Below are positions 7,120 through 17,295 of a stretch of 64,000 bases of DNA, piece after piece; positions within the stretch are counted from its first letter, which is position 1, and every line of letters begins with the position of its first letter. The position numbers and the translations under genes are program-made. Origin of the DNA: Agrococcus baldri (GTDB lineage Bacteria; Actinomycetota; Actinomycetes; Actinomycetales; Microbacteriaceae); assembly GCA_900114805.1 (NCBI GenBank), contig FOZN01000003.1:434001-498000 (forward strand), written 5' to 3'. The notes below the pieces were generated by a model. The model was not told the origin of the DNA. It did no database searches and saw only the letters and a program-made list of their open reading frames with translations.

Positions 7120-8352
7120 CTACGCGCCGCGCGGCTTCCGTGGCAGCCAGCGCAGCAGCATGCCGGCGCCGAAGAGGCACAGCACCGTCAGACCGCCCGC
7201 CGCCCAGGTGATCGACGCGACCGAGATCAGCAGCGAGATGAGCAGCGGTGCGACCGCACCGCCGGCATCGGTCGTCAGCCGCCAGGCGCCCAGGAACGGC
7301 GCGGGGTTGCGCGGGTCGGCGAGGTCGGCGCCGAGCGTCATCAGGATGCCGGAGCCGAGGCCGTTGCCGAGCGCCATCACCAGCGCCGCGATCCAGAACC
7401 AGAGCACCGCGGCGTCGATGTCGTGCGTGAGGGCCAGCAGCAAGAACGACAGCGCCATGAGCGCGAGCGAGGGCACCACGCTCCAGAGCCGGCCGAAGCG
7501 ATCCATCACCCAGCCCGAGACGAAGAAGAGCGCGAAGTCGACGCCGCCCGCGATGCCGATCACGAGGCCCGTCGTCACGCCGTCGAGCCCGATCGAGATC
7601 GCCCACAGCGGCAGCAGCACGTTGCGCGCCTGCCGCGCGAGCGCCAGCATCGCGGCGCCGATGCCCACGGTCGCGAGCGAGCGGGCGTTCTGCCGCACCA
7701 CCTGCCAGATGCCCGTGCGCTCCGCCCGCAGCTCGATCACGCCCGTCGTCGCGGTGCTGTGCTCGAACACCGACGACGGGTCGGGCAGCACGATCAGCAC
7801 CACGATCGCGACGATGGTGCCGATCGCGCAGATCACCCAGACCGAGCCGAGCGCGAAGCCGAGCCCCAGCACGGCCGAGCCGATCAGCGGGCCGACGAAC
7901 ATGCCCATGCGGAAGATGCCGCCGAGCGTCGACAGCGCCCTGGCGCGGTATCGGAGCGGCACGTAGGTGGTCATGAACGCGTGCCGGGCGAGGGCGAACA
8001 CCGCGTGCCCGAGCCCGAGCACGAAGATCGCGACCGCGAGCATCCACCACTCGGTCGAGAAGAACGCGATCACGAGCGAGACCAGCACCAGCAGCCCGGC
8101 GCCCACCATGGTCGCCCGCTCGCCGAAGCGCGCGACCACCGAGCCGCCGGGCACGTCGCCCGCGAGCTGGCCGACCGTCAGCATCGCGGCCACGACGGCC
8201 GCCACGGCGAGCGAGGCGCCGAGGTCGCCGGCGATGAGCGGGATGTAGGGGATGACCGCGCCCTCTCCGATCGCGAAGGCCGCGGTCGGCACGTACGCGG
8301 CGCCCGCCACCTTCCGCCAGGGGAAGCGCTCCGACCGGTCGACTCCGCTCAC
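7120..8352 (-). CDS. MFS permease
   Basis: 410 residues with about twelve hydrophobic segments and typical major-facilitator loops, for example the [15 protein letters not shown] loop between helices 2 and 3 and [12 protein letters not shown] in the central region. The substrate cannot be read from sequence. The start is a GTG (8350-8352) with TAGGCT exactly six bases upstream on the same strand and no ribosome site, so the mRNA is probably leaderless. The gene is convergent with the tad operon. Confidence 0.85.
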   Translation of the reverse strand: MSGVDRSERFPWRKVAGAAYVPTAAFAIGEGAVIPYIPLIAGDLGASLAVAAVVAAMLTVGQLAGDVPGGSVVARFGERATMVGAGLLVLVSLVIAFFSTEWWMLAVAIFVLGLGHAVFALARHAFMTTYVPLRYRARALSTLGGIFRMGMFVGPLIGSAVLGLGFALGSVWVICAIGTIVAIVVLIVLPDPSSVFEHSTATTGVIELRAERTGIWQVVRQNARSLATVGIGAAMLALARQARNVLLPLWAISIGLDGVTTGLVIGIAGGVDFALFFVSGWVMDRFGRLWSVVPSLALMALSFLLLALTHDIDAAVLWFWIAALVMALGNGLGSGILMTLGADLADPRNPAPFLGAWRLTTDAGGAVAPLLISLLISVASITWAAGGLTVLCLFGAGMLLRWLPRKPRGA

Positions 8353-8358
8353 AGGCCG

Positions 8359-8364
8359 AGCCTA
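8359..8364 (-). promoter_or_regulatory. -10 hexamer for the MFS gene (leaderless)
   Basis: TAGGCT on the minus strand, followed by six bases and then the GTG start. The spacing places the transcription start on the start codon. Confidence 0.55.
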
Positions 8365-8424
8365 CGGCGGATGCCCGGGCCGGCCGTGCGAGCGCCCGGG
8401 CTCGCGTCGGTAGGCTGGATGATC

Positions 8425-9543
8425 ATGGCCGATCTCGACATCGCCGGCGACATCGCCGAGCTGCGCTCCACGTTCTTCGACATCAAGTCGGTGCTCGACG
8501 CCGAGCGCCTGCAGGCCGACATCGAGCGGCTGTCGGAGGCCGCCGGTGCACCCGACCTGTGGGACGACCCCGAGGCGGCGCAGAAGGTCACCAGCGAGCT
8601 CAGCCACGCGCAGGCCGACCTCAAGCGCATCACCTCGATCGAGTCGCGCATCGACGACCTCGAGGTGCTCGTGCAGATGGCGAACGAGGAGGGCGACGAG
8701 GAGACGCAGCAGGAGGCCCGCAAGGAGCTGAAGAGCCTGCAGAAGCTCATCTCCGAGCTCGAGGTGCGCACGCTGCTGGACGGCGAGTTCGACCAGCTGC
8801 CCGCCGTCGTCACCATCCGCGCCGGCGCGGGCGGCGTCGACGCCTCCGACTTCGCCGAGATGCTGCAGCGCATGTACCTGCGCTACGCCGAGCAGCACGG
8901 CATGCCGGTCACCGTGCACGAGACGAGCTATGCGGAGGAGGCCGGCATCAAGTCGTCCTCGTTCGAGATCGACGCGCCCTACGCCTTCGGCAACCTCTCG
9001 GTCGAGGCCGGCACCCACCGACTGGTGCGCATGAGCCCCTTCGGCGCCGCCGGCAAGCGGCAGACCTCCTTCGCCGCCGTCGAGGTGGTGCCGCTGTTCG
9101 AGCAGGTCGACGAGATCGAGGTGCCCGAGAACGACATCCGCGTCGACGTCTTCCGCTCCTCCGGCCCCGGCGGCCAGTCGGTCAACACGACCGACTCCGC
9201 CGTGCGCATCACGCACATCCCCACCGGCGTCGTGGTCTCGATGCAGAACGAGAAGAGCCAGATCCAGAACCGCGCCGCCGCCCTGCGCGTGCTGCAGAGC
9301 CGCCTGATGCTGCTCAAGCGCGAGGAGGAGGCCGCCCGCAAGAAGGATCTCGCCGGCAACATCTCCGCCAGCTGGGGCGACCAGATGCGCTCCTATGTGC
9401 TCGCGCCGTACCAGATGGTGAAGGATCTGCGCACGCTGCACGAGGTGAACAACCCTTCGGCGGTCTTCGACGGCGACCTCGACGGCTTCATCGCCGCCGG
9501 CATCCGCTGGCGCAAGCGGCAGCAGCAGGAGTCCGACGACTAG
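8425..9543 (+). CDS. prfB: Peptide chain release factor 2
   Basis: 372 residues. RF2 releases the finished peptide at UGA and UAA codons. The GGQ catalytic motif is in [18 protein letters not shown], and the stop-codon-reading SPF tripeptide is in [14 protein letters not shown], which identifies RF2 rather than RF1. The frame is continuous, without the autoregulatory +1 frameshift at an early UGA seen in E. coli. The start ATG is preceded by TAGGCT eight bases upstream. In actinobacteria prfB usually leads into ftsE; here an hpaB-like gene lies between them. Confidence 0.97.
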   Translation: MADLDIAGDIAELRSTFFDIKSVLDAERLQADIERLSEAAGAPDLWDDPEAAQKVTSELSHAQADLKRITSIESRIDDLEVLVQMANEEGDEETQQEARKELKSLQKLISELEVRTLLDGEFDQLPAVVTIRAGAGGVDASDFAEMLQRMYLRYAEQHGMPVTVHETSYAEEAGIKSSSFEIDAPYAFGNLSVEAGTHRLVRMSPFGAAGKRQTSFAAVEVVPLFEQVDEIEVPENDIRVDVFRSSGPGGQSVNTTDSAVRITHIPTGVVVSMQNEKSQIQNRAAALRVLQSRLMLLKREEEAARKKDLAGNISASWGDQMRSYVLAPYQMVKDLRTLHEVNNPSAVFDGDLDGFIAAGIRWRKRQQQESDD

Positions 9544-9550
9544 GAGCAGC

Positions 9551-10972
9551 ATGGCCTCGGCACCGGCGGGTCGACCGCAGACCGGCAGCGACTACCTCGC
9601 CAGCCTCGACGACGGCCGCGTCGTCATCCACGACGGTGTGCCCGTCGAGCGGGTGGCCGAGCATCCCGCCTTCGCGGGCACGGCCGCCACCATCGCCGCG
9701 CTCTACGACACGCTCCACGACGACGACTCCGGTGTGCCCCTCGTGCCGACGGCCGACGGCACCGGCCTGACGCATCCGTTCTGGACCGTGCCGCACTCGC
9801 GCGACGAGCTGCGCGTGCAGCGCGACGCGATCGCGGCCTGGCAGCGCCGCACGCACGGCTGGGTTGGCCGCACGCCCGAGTTCATGGCGTGCGTGATCAC
9901 CTCGATGGCCGCGCACGCGCCCTTCTTCGGCCGCTTCGAGCCGAACGTGCGCGACATGCTCGCCCGCGACCAGCGCGACGTCACCCACTACGCGCAGGCG
10001 CTCGTCAACCCGCCGGTCGACCGCGACCTGCCACCGGATGAGGTGGGGGATGTGTTCCTGCACGTCGTGCGCGAGACCGACGAGGGCGTCGTCATCCGGG
10101 GCGCGAAGGCCGTCGTCACCGGCGCCGCGACGGCGCAGCGGCTGCTGGTCTCGCACTTCGGGGGAGAGGTGCAGACGGAGGACTTCGCGATCGCGGCCTC
10201 CGTGCCCGTTGCGAGTGCGGGCATCCGCATCTACACGCGCGGCATCCCCGCGCATGCCGACGCACCGCTGTCGAGCCGCTTCACCGAGCACGACGCGCTG
10301 GTCGTCTTCGACGACGTGCTCGTGCCGTGGGAGGACGTCTTCATCCGCGACCCCGAGACGATGCTCGCCTTCAACAAGGGCGCCGTGGGCTGGAACGTGC
10401 GGCTGGTCTTCCAGGCGACGACGCGGCTGGAGGCGAAGCTGGAGCGCATCGCCGCGCTGGCAGTGCGCGCGACCGAGATCATGGGCACGAGCGAGCTGCG
10501 CGGCGTGCAGGCGTCGCTGGGCGAGCTGATCGCCTACCGCGACACCGTCGCCGCGCTGCGCGACGCGATGATCGAGCAGGCCGTGCCCTCGGGCGACTCG
10601 CTCGGGCCCGGGCCGCAGGCGGCGATGGCGTTCGCCGCGTACGGCCCCGACGCCTACAGCCGCATGCGCGTGAACCTGCAGACGATGCTCGCCTCTGCGT
10701 TCGCGCACCTGCCGGTGCCGCTCGACTCGCTCGGCAGCGAGCACGTCGCGCCGATCGAGCCGCTGCTGCGCGGCTCCGGCGGGGCGGATGCGCGGGAGCG
10801 GCTCGAGGTGATGGGCGAGCTGTGGGATGCCGTCGGCACCGGCTTCGGCGCCCGCCACGAGCTCTACGAGCGCAGCTACTTCGGCCAGCCCGAGCGCATG
10901 CATCTGGGCATCCTGGCCGGCGCCAAGGCCACCGGCCGCATCGACGCCTGGCAGGGTCCGCTGGTCGAATAG
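9551..10972 (+). CDS. 4-hydroxyphenylacetate 3-hydroxylase family flavin monooxygenase
   Basis: 473 residues of the HpaB family, the oxygenase half of two-component FADH2-dependent phenol hydroxylases. Recognisable segments are HPFWTVPHSRDELRVQRDAI, TPEFMACVITSMAAHAPFF, the HVVRETDEGVVIRGAKAVVT strand and DDVLVPWEDVFI. GGAG precedes the ATG, and the gene begins seven bases after prfB. No flavin reductase partner is seen nearby, so the substrate is uncertain. Its place between prfB and ftsE is unusual and suggests a local insertion. Confidence 0.85.
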   Translation: MASAPAGRPQTGSDYLASLDDGRVVIHDGVPVERVAEHPAFAGTAATIAALYDTLHDDDSGVPLVPTADGTGLTHPFWTVPHSRDELRVQRDAIAAWQRRTHGWVGRTPEFMACVITSMAAHAPFFGRFEPNVRDMLARDQRDVTHYAQALVNPPVDRDLPPDEVGDVFLHVVRETDEGVVIRGAKAVVTGAATAQRLLVSHFGGEVQTEDFAIAASVPVASAGIRIYTRGIPAHADAPLSSRFTEHDALVVFDDVLVPWEDVFIRDPETMLAFNKGAVGWNVRLVFQATTRLEAKLERIAALAVRATEIMGTSELRGVQASLGELIAYRDTVAALRDAMIEQAVPSGDSLGPGPQAAMAFAAYGPDAYSRMRVNLQTMLASAFAHLPVPLDSLGSEHVAPIEPLLRGSGGADARERLEVMGELWDAVGTGFGARHELYERSYFGQPERMHLGILAGAKATGRIDAWQGPLVE

Positions 10973-11056
10973 CGGCCGGACGCGCCCGGACGCGTATCGA
11001 GACCCGCCGATGCACAACGCGCCCGAACGCATCCGCGCCCGTAGCCTCGACAGGTC

Positions 11057-11779
11057 ATGATCCGCTTCGACGAGGTCTCGAAGACCTATTCCCGCAAAGC
11101 CCGGCCCGCTCTCGAGAGCGTCTCCCTGGAGATCCTCAAGGGCGAATTCGTGTTCCTCGTCGGCGCCTCCGGCTCCGGCAAGTCGACGCTCATCCGCATG
11201 GTCCTCCGCGAGGAGGTGCCCACCGGTGGCGAGGTGCACGTGCTCGGGCAGCGGCTGAAGGCGCTGCCAAACCGCCGCGTGCCCTTCTTCCGACGCAACC
11301 TCGGCGTGGTCTTCCAGGACTTCCGGCTGCTGAACAACAAGACGGTGTACGAGAACGTCGCCTTCACCCTGCAGGTGATCGGCAAGAGCCGCGGGTTCAT
11401 CTCCGAGGCGGTGCCCGACGTGCTCAAGGTCGTCGGGCTCGCCGGCAAGGCGAGCCGGCTGCCGCACGAGCTCTCCGGCGGCGAGCAGCAGCGCGTCGCG
11501 ATCGCGCGCGCCGTCGTGAACCGGCCACCCATCCTGCTGGCGGACGAGCCGACCGGCAACCTCGACCCGTCCACCAGTGCCGGGATCATGGCGCTGCTCG
11601 CCCGCATCAACGAAGGCGGCACGACGGTCGTGATGGCCACGCACGAGGCGTCGATCGTCGACGAGCTGCAGAAGCGCGTGGTCGAGCTCGACGCCGGCGT
11701 GATCATGCGCGATGAGGCGCACGGCAGCTACAAGCGGCACCTGGCCGACCCCGCCTTCGACGAGGAGGAGATCGCGTGA
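11057..11779 (+). CDS. ftsE: Cell-division ATP-binding protein FtsE
   Basis: 240 residues of ABC ATPase. Walker A is GASGSGKST, the signature is LSGGEQQR, and Walker B is [12 protein letters not shown]; the QDFRLL region matches FtsE. With FtsX it forms the membrane complex that controls peptidoglycan hydrolases at the septum. TAGCCT lies nine bases before the ATG, so the mRNA is nearly leaderless. The stop overlaps the ftsX start by four bases (GTGA). Confidence 0.97.
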   Translation: MIRFDEVSKTYSRKARPALESVSLEILKGEFVFLVGASGSGKSTLIRMVLREEVPTGGEVHVLGQRLKALPNRRVPFFRRNLGVVFQDFRLLNNKTVYENVAFTLQVIGKSRGFISEAVPDVLKVVGLAGKASRLPHELSGGEQQRVAIARAVVNRPPILLADEPTGNLDPSTSAGIMALLARINEGGTTVVMATHEASIVDELQKRVVELDAGVIMRDEAHGSYKRHLADPAFDEEEIA

Positions 11780-12690
11780 GGCTCCAGCTGATCTCGCAAG
11801 AGGTCTGGAACGGGCTGCGCCGCAACCTGTCGGTCGTCGTCTCCGTCATCCTCGTCACCTTCATCTCGCTGTCGTTCGTCGGCGCCGCGATCCTGCTGCA
11901 GATGCAGATCACGCAGATGAAGGGCTTCTGGTACGACCGCGCGCAGGTCGGCATCTACTTCTGCGGGCCGGTCGACGCGACCGAGACCTGCACGCAGACC
12001 GCCGCCACCGCTGAGCAGGTGCAGGCGGTGCGGGATGTGCTGGAGAGCGGCGCGATCGCGCCCTACGTCAGCAACGTGGAGTTCGAGGATCGCGAGCTGG
12101 CATACCAGCACTTCATGGAGCAGTTCGGCGGCACCGCGAGCGCGGAGTTCGCCAGTCCCGAGACCATGAACGAGGCGCTGTGGGTGCGGCCGGCGAGCCC
12201 CGCGGACGCCGACCTGATCGGGGAGGCCACCTCAGCGTTGCCGGGCGTGCTGGAGGTGCGCGACCAGCAGGCGCTGCTCGAACCGATCTTCCAGGTGCTC
12301 AACACGGCGAGCCTCGCGTCGATCGGCGTCGCCGTGCTCATGCTCGTCGCCGCGGTGCTGCTGATCTCCACCACCATCAGGCTCTCCGCCTTCTCGCGGA
12401 AGCGCGAGCTCGGCATCATGCGACTCGTGGGCGCATCGAACCGCTTCATCCAGACGCCGTTCATCATCGAGGGCGTCGTGGCGGCGCTGCTGGGGGCGGT
12501 GCTCGCCGCCGGCTCGGTGATCGCCATCGTGCACTTCTTCCTGCAGGGCTACGTCGCGCCCATGCTGCAGACGATCGCGATCGTCACGATCGACGACGCG
12601 CTGGTCGTCGCGCCCGTGCTGCTCGGCATCGGCGTGCTCTTCGCGGGGGTCGCGGCAGCCGTCGCCATCCGGCGATATCTCAAGATCTGA
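11776..12690 (+). CDS. ftsX: Cell-division membrane protein FtsX
   Basis: 304 residues with four predicted membrane helices: one near residue 25, then three after a large extracellular loop. The C-terminal FtsX permease domain contains the [20 protein letters not shown] cytoplasmic coupling segment. The extracellular loop holds two cysteines ([11 protein letters not shown]) that may form a disulfide. It partners FtsE, with overlapping genes. Confidence 0.96.
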   Translation: MRLQLISQEVWNGLRRNLSVVVSVILVTFISLSFVGAAILLQMQITQMKGFWYDRAQVGIYFCGPVDATETCTQTAATAEQVQAVRDVLESGAIAPYVSNVEFEDRELAYQHFMEQFGGTASAEFASPETMNEALWVRPASPADADLIGEATSALPGVLEVRDQQALLEPIFQVLNTASLASIGVAVLMLVAAVLLISTTIRLSAFSRKRELGIMRLVGASNRFIQTPFIIEGVVAALLGAVLAAGSVIAIVHFFLQGYVAPMLQTIAIVTIDDALVVAPVLLGIGVLFAGVAAAVAIRRYLKI

Positions 12691-12713
12691 CCCGGGGCGA
12701 GGCAGACTGCGGC

Positions 12714-12719
12714 TAGACT
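12714..12719 (+). promoter_or_regulatory. Putative -10 hexamer for smpB
   Basis: TAGACT lies about 58 bases upstream of the smpB ATG, the same hexamer used at several leaderless genes in the window. Here it would give a short leader containing the CAGGAG ribosome site before smpB. Confidence 0.4.
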
Positions 12720-12776
12720 GAACGGCTGCCCGCCCGCCGGGCCACCGCATCCGTCATCACACACCAGGAGCCAGCC

Positions 12777-13253
12777 ATGCCGCGCGAACAGGGTCACAAG
12801 GTCGTGGCGCAGAACAAGAAGGCGCGCCACGACTACACGATCGAGGACCGCGTGGAGGCGGGCCTCGTGCTCACCGGCACCGAGGTGAAGTCGCTGCGCG
12901 CCGGCCGGGCGTCGCTGGTGGACGGCTACGCCTTCGTCGACCACGGCGAGGCCTGGCTCGATGCCGTGCACATCCCCGTCTACGGCCAGGGCACCTGGAC
13001 GAACCACCCGCCGCGCCGCAAGCGCAAGCTGCTGCTGCACCGCGAGCAGATCGACAAGCTCGCGGCCAAGGTGTCGCAGGGCGGCTACACGCTCGTACCG
13101 CTGTCGCTCTACTTCTCGGACGGTCGCGCGAAGGTCGAGCTCGCGGTCGCGAAGGGCAAGCGGGAGTACGACAAGCGCCAGACCCTGCGCGAGCGGCAGG
13201 ACAAGCGCGAGGCCGAGCGCGCCATGCGCACCAAGAACCGCCTGGGCGACTAG
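12777..13253 (+). CDS. smpB: SsrA-binding protein SmpB
   Basis: 158 residues. SmpB binds tmRNA and carries it to stalled ribosomes for trans-translation. The conserved core reads [29 protein letters not shown] and [10 protein letters not shown], with the basic C-terminal tail ([20 protein letters not shown]). CAGGAG precedes the ATG. The partner tmRNA gene lies 1.3 kb downstream, with pfkA between. Confidence 0.98.
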   Translation: MPREQGHKVVAQNKKARHDYTIEDRVEAGLVLTGTEVKSLRAGRASLVDGYAFVDHGEAWLDAVHIPVYGQGTWTNHPPRRKRKLLLHREQIDKLAAKVSQGGYTLVPLSLYFSDGRAKVELAVAKGKREYDKRQTLRERQDKREAERAMRTKNRLGD

Positions 13254-13342
13254 GGCTGGCTGCCGGGTTCGACAATCCCGGCGCGCGCCGCTTGAATGGA
13301 CGCGCCGGCAGGTTCACCCAGGGCCGTCCGGTGGAAGGTGAA

Positions 13343-14371
13343 ATGCGAGTCGGCATCCTCACGTCCGGTGGCGACTGCCCCGGCCTCAACGCAGTCATCC
13401 GCGCCGCGGTGCTCACCGGCATGGTGCACCATGGCCTCGAGTTCGTGGGCATCCGCGACGGCTATCGCGGCCTGGTCGAGGGCGACGTGCGCGTGCTCAA
13501 CCGCTCCGCCGTCCGCGGCACCTCGCGCATCGGCGGCACGATCCTCGGCACCAGTCGCACGAACCCCTACGAGGGGCCGAACGGGCGGCCCGAGAAGATC
13601 AGCGAGAACCTCGCCCGGCTCGGCATCGATGCCGTGATGGCGATCGGCGGCGAGGGCACGCTCGCGGCGGCCAACCGGCTCGCGAACGACGGGCTGCCGA
13701 TCGTGGGTGTGCCGAAGACGATCGACAACGACCTCGACGCCACCGACTACACCTTCGGCTTCGACACCGCCGTGCAGATCGCCACGGAGGCGGGCGACCG
13801 GCTGCGCACCACGGGCGACTCGCACATGCGCTGCATGGTGCTCGAGGTGATGGGGCGGCATGTGGGCTGGATCGCCCTCCACACCGGCATCGCCACCGGC
13901 GCGCACGTCACGCTCATCCCCGAGCAGCCGCGCTCGATCGAGTGGATCTGCGACTACGTGCAGTCGGTCTACGACCGCCGGCGCGCACCGCTCGTGGTGG
14001 TCTCCGAAGGCTTCAAGCTCGAGGGCATGGACGAGGCGCACTCGCACAAGGGCATGGATGCCTTCAACCGGCCGCGACTGGGCGGCATCGGCGAGCTGCT
14101 GGCGCCCATGATCGAGGAGCGCACCGGCATCGAGTCGCGCTCGACCGTGCTCGGCCACATCCAGCGCGGCGGGGCGCCCAGCGGCGCCGACCGCGTGCTG
14201 GCGACGCGCTTCGGCCTGGCGGCGGTCGATGCGATCGTCGACCGGGCGTGGGGCTCGATGGTGTCGCTGCGCGGCACCGACATCGTGCGGGTGCCGATGG
14301 CCGACGCGCTGGGCGATCTCAAGCGCGTGCCCGAGCACCGCTACCGCGAGGCGGAGATGCTCTTCGGCTGA
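13343..14371 (+). CDS. pfkA: 6-phosphofructokinase, ATP-type group III
   Basis: 342 residues. It phosphorylates fructose 6-phosphate in glycolysis. LTSGGDCPGLNAVIR binds the nucleotide, GGEGT sits at the phosphoryl-donor position and PKTIDNDLDATD holds the catalytic aspartate. Gly after GGE (position 104 in E. coli numbering) points to ATP rather than pyrophosphate use, while Lys in PKTIDND is typical of the actinobacterial group III enzymes. GGAAGGTG precedes the ATG. The gene separates smpB from ssrA. Confidence 0.93.
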   Translation: MRVGILTSGGDCPGLNAVIRAAVLTGMVHHGLEFVGIRDGYRGLVEGDVRVLNRSAVRGTSRIGGTILGTSRTNPYEGPNGRPEKISENLARLGIDAVMAIGGEGTLAAANRLANDGLPIVGVPKTIDNDLDATDYTFGFDTAVQIATEAGDRLRTTGDSHMRCMVLEVMGRHVGWIALHTGIATGAHVTLIPEQPRSIEWICDYVQSVYDRRRAPLVVVSEGFKLEGMDEAHSHKGMDAFNRPRLGGIGELLAPMIEERTGIESRSTVLGHIQRGGAPSGADRVLATRFGLAAVDAIVDRAWGSMVSLRGTDIVRVPMADALGDLKRVPEHRYREAEMLFG

Positions 14372-14549
14372 CGCGCGATCGAGTGGCGGCGCTCGCGGGC
14401 GGGTGGCGCAGGCCGCGTGGGCCGCCCGTGTCAGGCGGAGCGCTTGCCGCGGTGCTCGGTCTCGGGGTACCATGGTGGGCTGGCCTCGCCAGCGCGCCGG
14501 ACGCATCCGGCATTGGGAACTCAACAGCGTGCGACTCGCACCACTCCAT

Positions 14550-14920
14550 GGGGATGATCGGTTTCGACAGCGCCTCAGTCGGAGCGGGAAGCGGGTAGAG
14601 GATGCAGGGTTATCTCTTGAACGCTCCCTGCAAACCAATAGGTGCCAACGAAAAGCGCACCGACTTCGCCCTCGCTGCTTAAGCGAGCCTGAAGTCCGTC
14701 AGACCGGGTCTGCTCTCGCCCCGGACCCTGGCGTCATCTAGAGGGCTTGCTGCGATGCTGCGTCACAGGGCATCGCGGGACTTTCACTGTGACTGGGCTC
14801 GTCGACCTAGGTGCTCAGGACAAAGGTCGGAGCCGAGCAGAACGCCACCCCTGAGCTGCACCCGGAGAAGCCGCACGGTCCGAGCGTTGGACGGGGGTTC
14901 GATTCCCCCCATCTCCACCA
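14550..14920 (+). ncRNA. ssrA: Transfer-messenger RNA (tmRNA)
   Basis: The 5' end begins GGGGATGATCGGTTTCGACA and the 3' end closes with GGTTCGATTCCCCCCATCTC and an encoded CCA, forming the tRNA-Ala-like acceptor and T arm. The tag frame at 14644-14682 reads ANEKRTDFALAA followed by TAA, a typical actinobacterial tag ending in ALAA. The RNA rescues stalled ribosomes with SmpB, encoded upstream. The internal part should fold into pseudoknots. The span of about 371 bases is normal. Confidence 0.97.
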
Positions 14921-15017
14921 CCGGTCGTGAGTCGCACGCTGTTGATCACCTGATCACTACTCCCTCGCCTTCCCCGTTACGCTGGAGCCATCCACCGAGC
15001 TGCGAGGAGGCAGAAGC

Positions 15018-16385
15018 GTGAGCGAGTACAAGGTCACCGACCCGTACACCGGGCAGATCGTCAAGGAATACCCGACGGCGACCGATGACGAGATCCGCGC
15101 CGCGATCGAGCGGGCGCATGCGGCCTACGAGCCGTGGGCGACCACGCCGATGGCCGAGCGCGCCGCGATCCTGTCGAAGGCGGCGGATGCGTTCACGTCG
15201 CGCTCGCAGGAGCTGGCGGAGATCATCCGCACCGAGATGGGCAAGCCGCTCGGGCAGGCGAAGGACGAAGCCGAGTTCTCCGGCGACATCATCCGCTACT
15301 ACGCCGACAACGCCGAGGAGTTCCTCGCCGACGAGGTGCTGAAGACCGCGAGCGGCGTCGACGCGCGCATCCGCAAGTCGGCCCAGGGCGTCATCCTCGG
15401 CATCATGCCGTGGAACTTCCCGTACTACCAGGTCGCACGCTTCGCCTTCCCGAACCTCATGCTCGGCAACACGGTGCTGCTCAAGCACGCGCCGCAGTGC
15501 CCGTGGTCGGCGACGGTGATCGCCGAGATCCTCGCCGAGGCCGGACTGCCCGCCGGCGCCTACGAGAACATCTTCGCCACGAACGAGCAGATCGGCGAGA
15601 TCGTCATCCCCGACGCCCGCGTGCGCGGCGTCTCGCTCACCGGCTCCGAGCGCGCCGGCGCCGCGGTCGCCGAGATCGCCGGGCGCAACCTGAAGAAGGT
15701 CGTGCTCGAGCTTGGCGGCAGCGACCCCTTCGTGGTGCTCTCCACCGACGACATGGATGCCGTGGTGCAGGCGGCCGTCGACGCCCGGATGGAGAACTCG
15801 GGCCAGTCCTGCAACGCCTCCAAGCGCTTCATCGTGCTGGACGAGCTCTACGACGAGTTCTCGTCGAAGCTCGGCGCCGCGATCACCGGGATGCAGGTGG
15901 GCGAGGCCGACGACGCGGATGCGCTCGTGGGCGCCCTGTCATCGCAGGCCGCCGCCGACCGGCTGCGCGAGCAGACGAGCGCTGCGGTGGCGGAGGGCGC
16001 CGAAGTGCTCGCAGGCGCGCTCGGGCACCACGGTGACACGCGCGTGCAGCCGGCGCTGCTGGGCGGTGTCACCGAGCAGATGGATGCCTACCGCGAAGAG
16101 CTCTTCGGCCCCGTCGGCACCGTGTATCGCGCGAAGGACGTGGACGATGCCGTGCGGATCGCCAACGGCACGCCCTTCGGCCTCGGCGCACGCGTGTGGG
16201 CGACCGACCCCGAGCTCGCGCTCGCCGTCGCCGACCGCATCGACGCAGGCATGGTCTCGATCAACGGCGCAGGCGCCGAGGACTACGACATGCCCTTCGG
16301 CGGCACCAAGCGCAGCGGCTTCGGCCGCGAGCTGGGCCCCCACGGCATGGAGGAGTTCATGAACAAGAAGCTCATCGTCAACTGA
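15018..16385 (+). CDS. NAD(P)-dependent aldehyde dehydrogenase, succinate-semialdehyde type
   Basis: 455 residues. The N terminus (VTDPYTGQIVKEYPTATDDE) and GIMPWNFPYYQVARF are characteristic of the short succinate-semialdehyde dehydrogenases. The catalytic Glu is in VVLELGGSDPFVV and the catalytic Cys in NSGQSCNASKRFIV. It would oxidise an aldehyde such as succinate semialdehyde to the acid. The GTG start has GAGGAGG eight bases upstream. A strong hairpin follows the gene. The substrate is not certain. Confidence 0.85.
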   Translation: MSEYKVTDPYTGQIVKEYPTATDDEIRAAIERAHAAYEPWATTPMAERAAILSKAADAFTSRSQELAEIIRTEMGKPLGQAKDEAEFSGDIIRYYADNAEEFLADEVLKTASGVDARIRKSAQGVILGIMPWNFPYYQVARFAFPNLMLGNTVLLKHAPQCPWSATVIAEILAEAGLPAGAYENIFATNEQIGEIVIPDARVRGVSLTGSERAGAAVAEIAGRNLKKVVLELGGSDPFVVLSTDDMDAVVQAAVDARMENSGQSCNASKRFIVLDELYDEFSSKLGAAITGMQVGEADDADALVGALSSQAAADRLREQTSAAVAEGAEVLAGALGHHGDTRVQPALLGGVTEQMDAYREELFGPVGTVYRAKDVDDAVRIANGTPFGLGARVWATDPELALAVADRIDAGMVSINGAGAEDYDMPFGGTKRSGFGRELGPHGMEEFMNKKLIVN

Positions 16386-16391
16386 TCCAGT

Positions 16392-16420
16392 GGAGCGCCC
16401 GGCACGCCGCCGGGCGCTCC
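16392..16420. terminator. Hairpin terminator
   Basis: A perfect 11-base stem (GGAGCGCCCGG paired with CCGGGCGCTCC) with a seven-base loop begins seven bases after the aldehyde dehydrogenase stop. It lies between that gene and the convergent rhodanese gene. There is no T-tract, which is common in high-GC genomes. Confidence 0.7.
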
Positions 16421-16433
16421 CCGGACGACGGAC

Positions 16434-16724
16434 TCAGACGACCGTGCCCGTCATCGGGCGGCCGGCCGCCGCCCACGCGAGCGTGCCGCCCGCGACGTTC
16501 ACCGCATCCAGGCCCTGCTGCTCGAGGTAGGCGACCACCTGGCCGCTGCGCGCGCCCGAGCGGCAGATCACGGCGGCGCCGTCTGGCACCTCGTGCAGGC
16601 GCTCGACGATCTCGCTCATCGGGATGTGGATCGCGCCGTCGGCGTGCCCCAGCTGCCACTCGTGCGGCTCTCGCACATCGACGACGGCACGATCGGAGAC
16701 CTCGGCGGGCGTGACTTCTCGCAT
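16434..16724 (-). CDS. Single-domain rhodanese
   Basis: 96 residues forming one rhodanese domain. VVDVREPHEWQLGHADGAIH is the conserved first half, and the active-site loop CRSGARSG holds the sulfur-carrying cysteine. This is a GlpE/PspE-like small sulfurtransferase, cytoplasmic because no signal peptide is seen. TAGCCT on the minus strand ends six bases before the ATG, so the mRNA is probably leaderless. Confidence 0.9.
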   Translation of the reverse strand: MREVTPAEVSDRAVVDVREPHEWQLGHADGAIHIPMSEIVERLHEVPDGAAVICRSGARSGQVVAYLEQQGLDAVNVAGGTLAWAAAGRPMTGTVV

Positions 16725-16730
16725 GCATCG

Positions 16731-16736
16731 AGGCTA
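16731..16736 (-). promoter_or_regulatory. -10 hexamer for the rhodanese gene (leaderless)
   Basis: TAGCCT on the minus strand with exactly six bases to the ATG. Confidence 0.55.
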
Positions 16737-16761
16737 GCGTGCGGCGCGAGAGGGGAGCATC

Positions 16762-17250
16762 ATGGCCGGCATGGGTGATGTGCGCACCGTGCTCTGGTTC
16801 GACGGCAGGATCGAGGAGGCCGCCGAGCTCTACGTCTCGCTGCTGCCGGACTCCGAGATCACGGCGATCATGCGGTATCCGGAGGGCGAGGACCCCTGGC
16901 CCGGCGAGCACCGGCCAGGCGAGGCGCTCACCGTCGACCTGCGCCTGGGCGGCGTGCCCTACCAGCTGCTGAACGGCGGCCCGCAGTTCCCGCAATCCGA
17001 GGCGGTCTCGATCGCGGTGACGGTCGACGGCCAGCAGGAGGTCGACCGGCTCTGGGACGCGCTCGTCAGCGACGGCGGCGCCGAGTCGATGTGCGGCTGG
17101 TGCAAGGATCGCTTCGGCCTCTCCTGGCAGGTCACCCCGAAGCAGCTGCAGGAGCTCATGGAGGGCCCGCGCGGCGCCGCGGTGACGAGCGCGATGCTGC
17201 GCATGCAGAAGATCGTGGTGGCAGAGCTCGAGGCGGCCGCCGCCGGCTGA
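16762..17250 (+). CDS. VOC-fold protein, PhnB/3-dmu-9-3-mt type
   Basis: 162 residues. RTVLWFDGRIEEAAELYVSL opens the fold and CKDRFGLSWQVTP ends the second module, as in the 3-demethylubiquinone-9 3-methyltransferase domain of the vicinal-oxygen-chelate superfamily. The name of that domain is historical; most members have no known reaction. GAGAGGGGAGC precedes the ATG. Confidence 0.82.
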   Translation: MAGMGDVRTVLWFDGRIEEAAELYVSLLPDSEITAIMRYPEGEDPWPGEHRPGEALTVDLRLGGVPYQLLNGGPQFPQSEAVSIAVTVDGQQEVDRLWDALVSDGGAESMCGWCKDRFGLSWQVTPKQLQELMEGPRGAAVTSAMLRMQKIVVAELEAAAAG

Positions 17251-17295
17251 TGCAGCGCGAGCGGGCACCCGGGCGGGTACCCGCAGCGGACAGGC

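Noticed and set aside
6886..8424. A long in-frame extension upstream of prfB
   Set aside because: It is antisense to the MFS gene and has the low-complexity Arg/His/Glu composition of a GC-rich shadow frame; the conserved RF2 N terminus begins at 8425.
8425..8520. Programmed frameshift in prfB
   Set aside because: The reading frame is continuous from the ATG with no early UGA, so no frameshift is needed.
14755..15021. An open frame of 88 codons across the tmRNA 3' half
   Set aside because: It lies over the tRNA-like end of ssrA, which is fully recognisable, and the peptide has no coding character.
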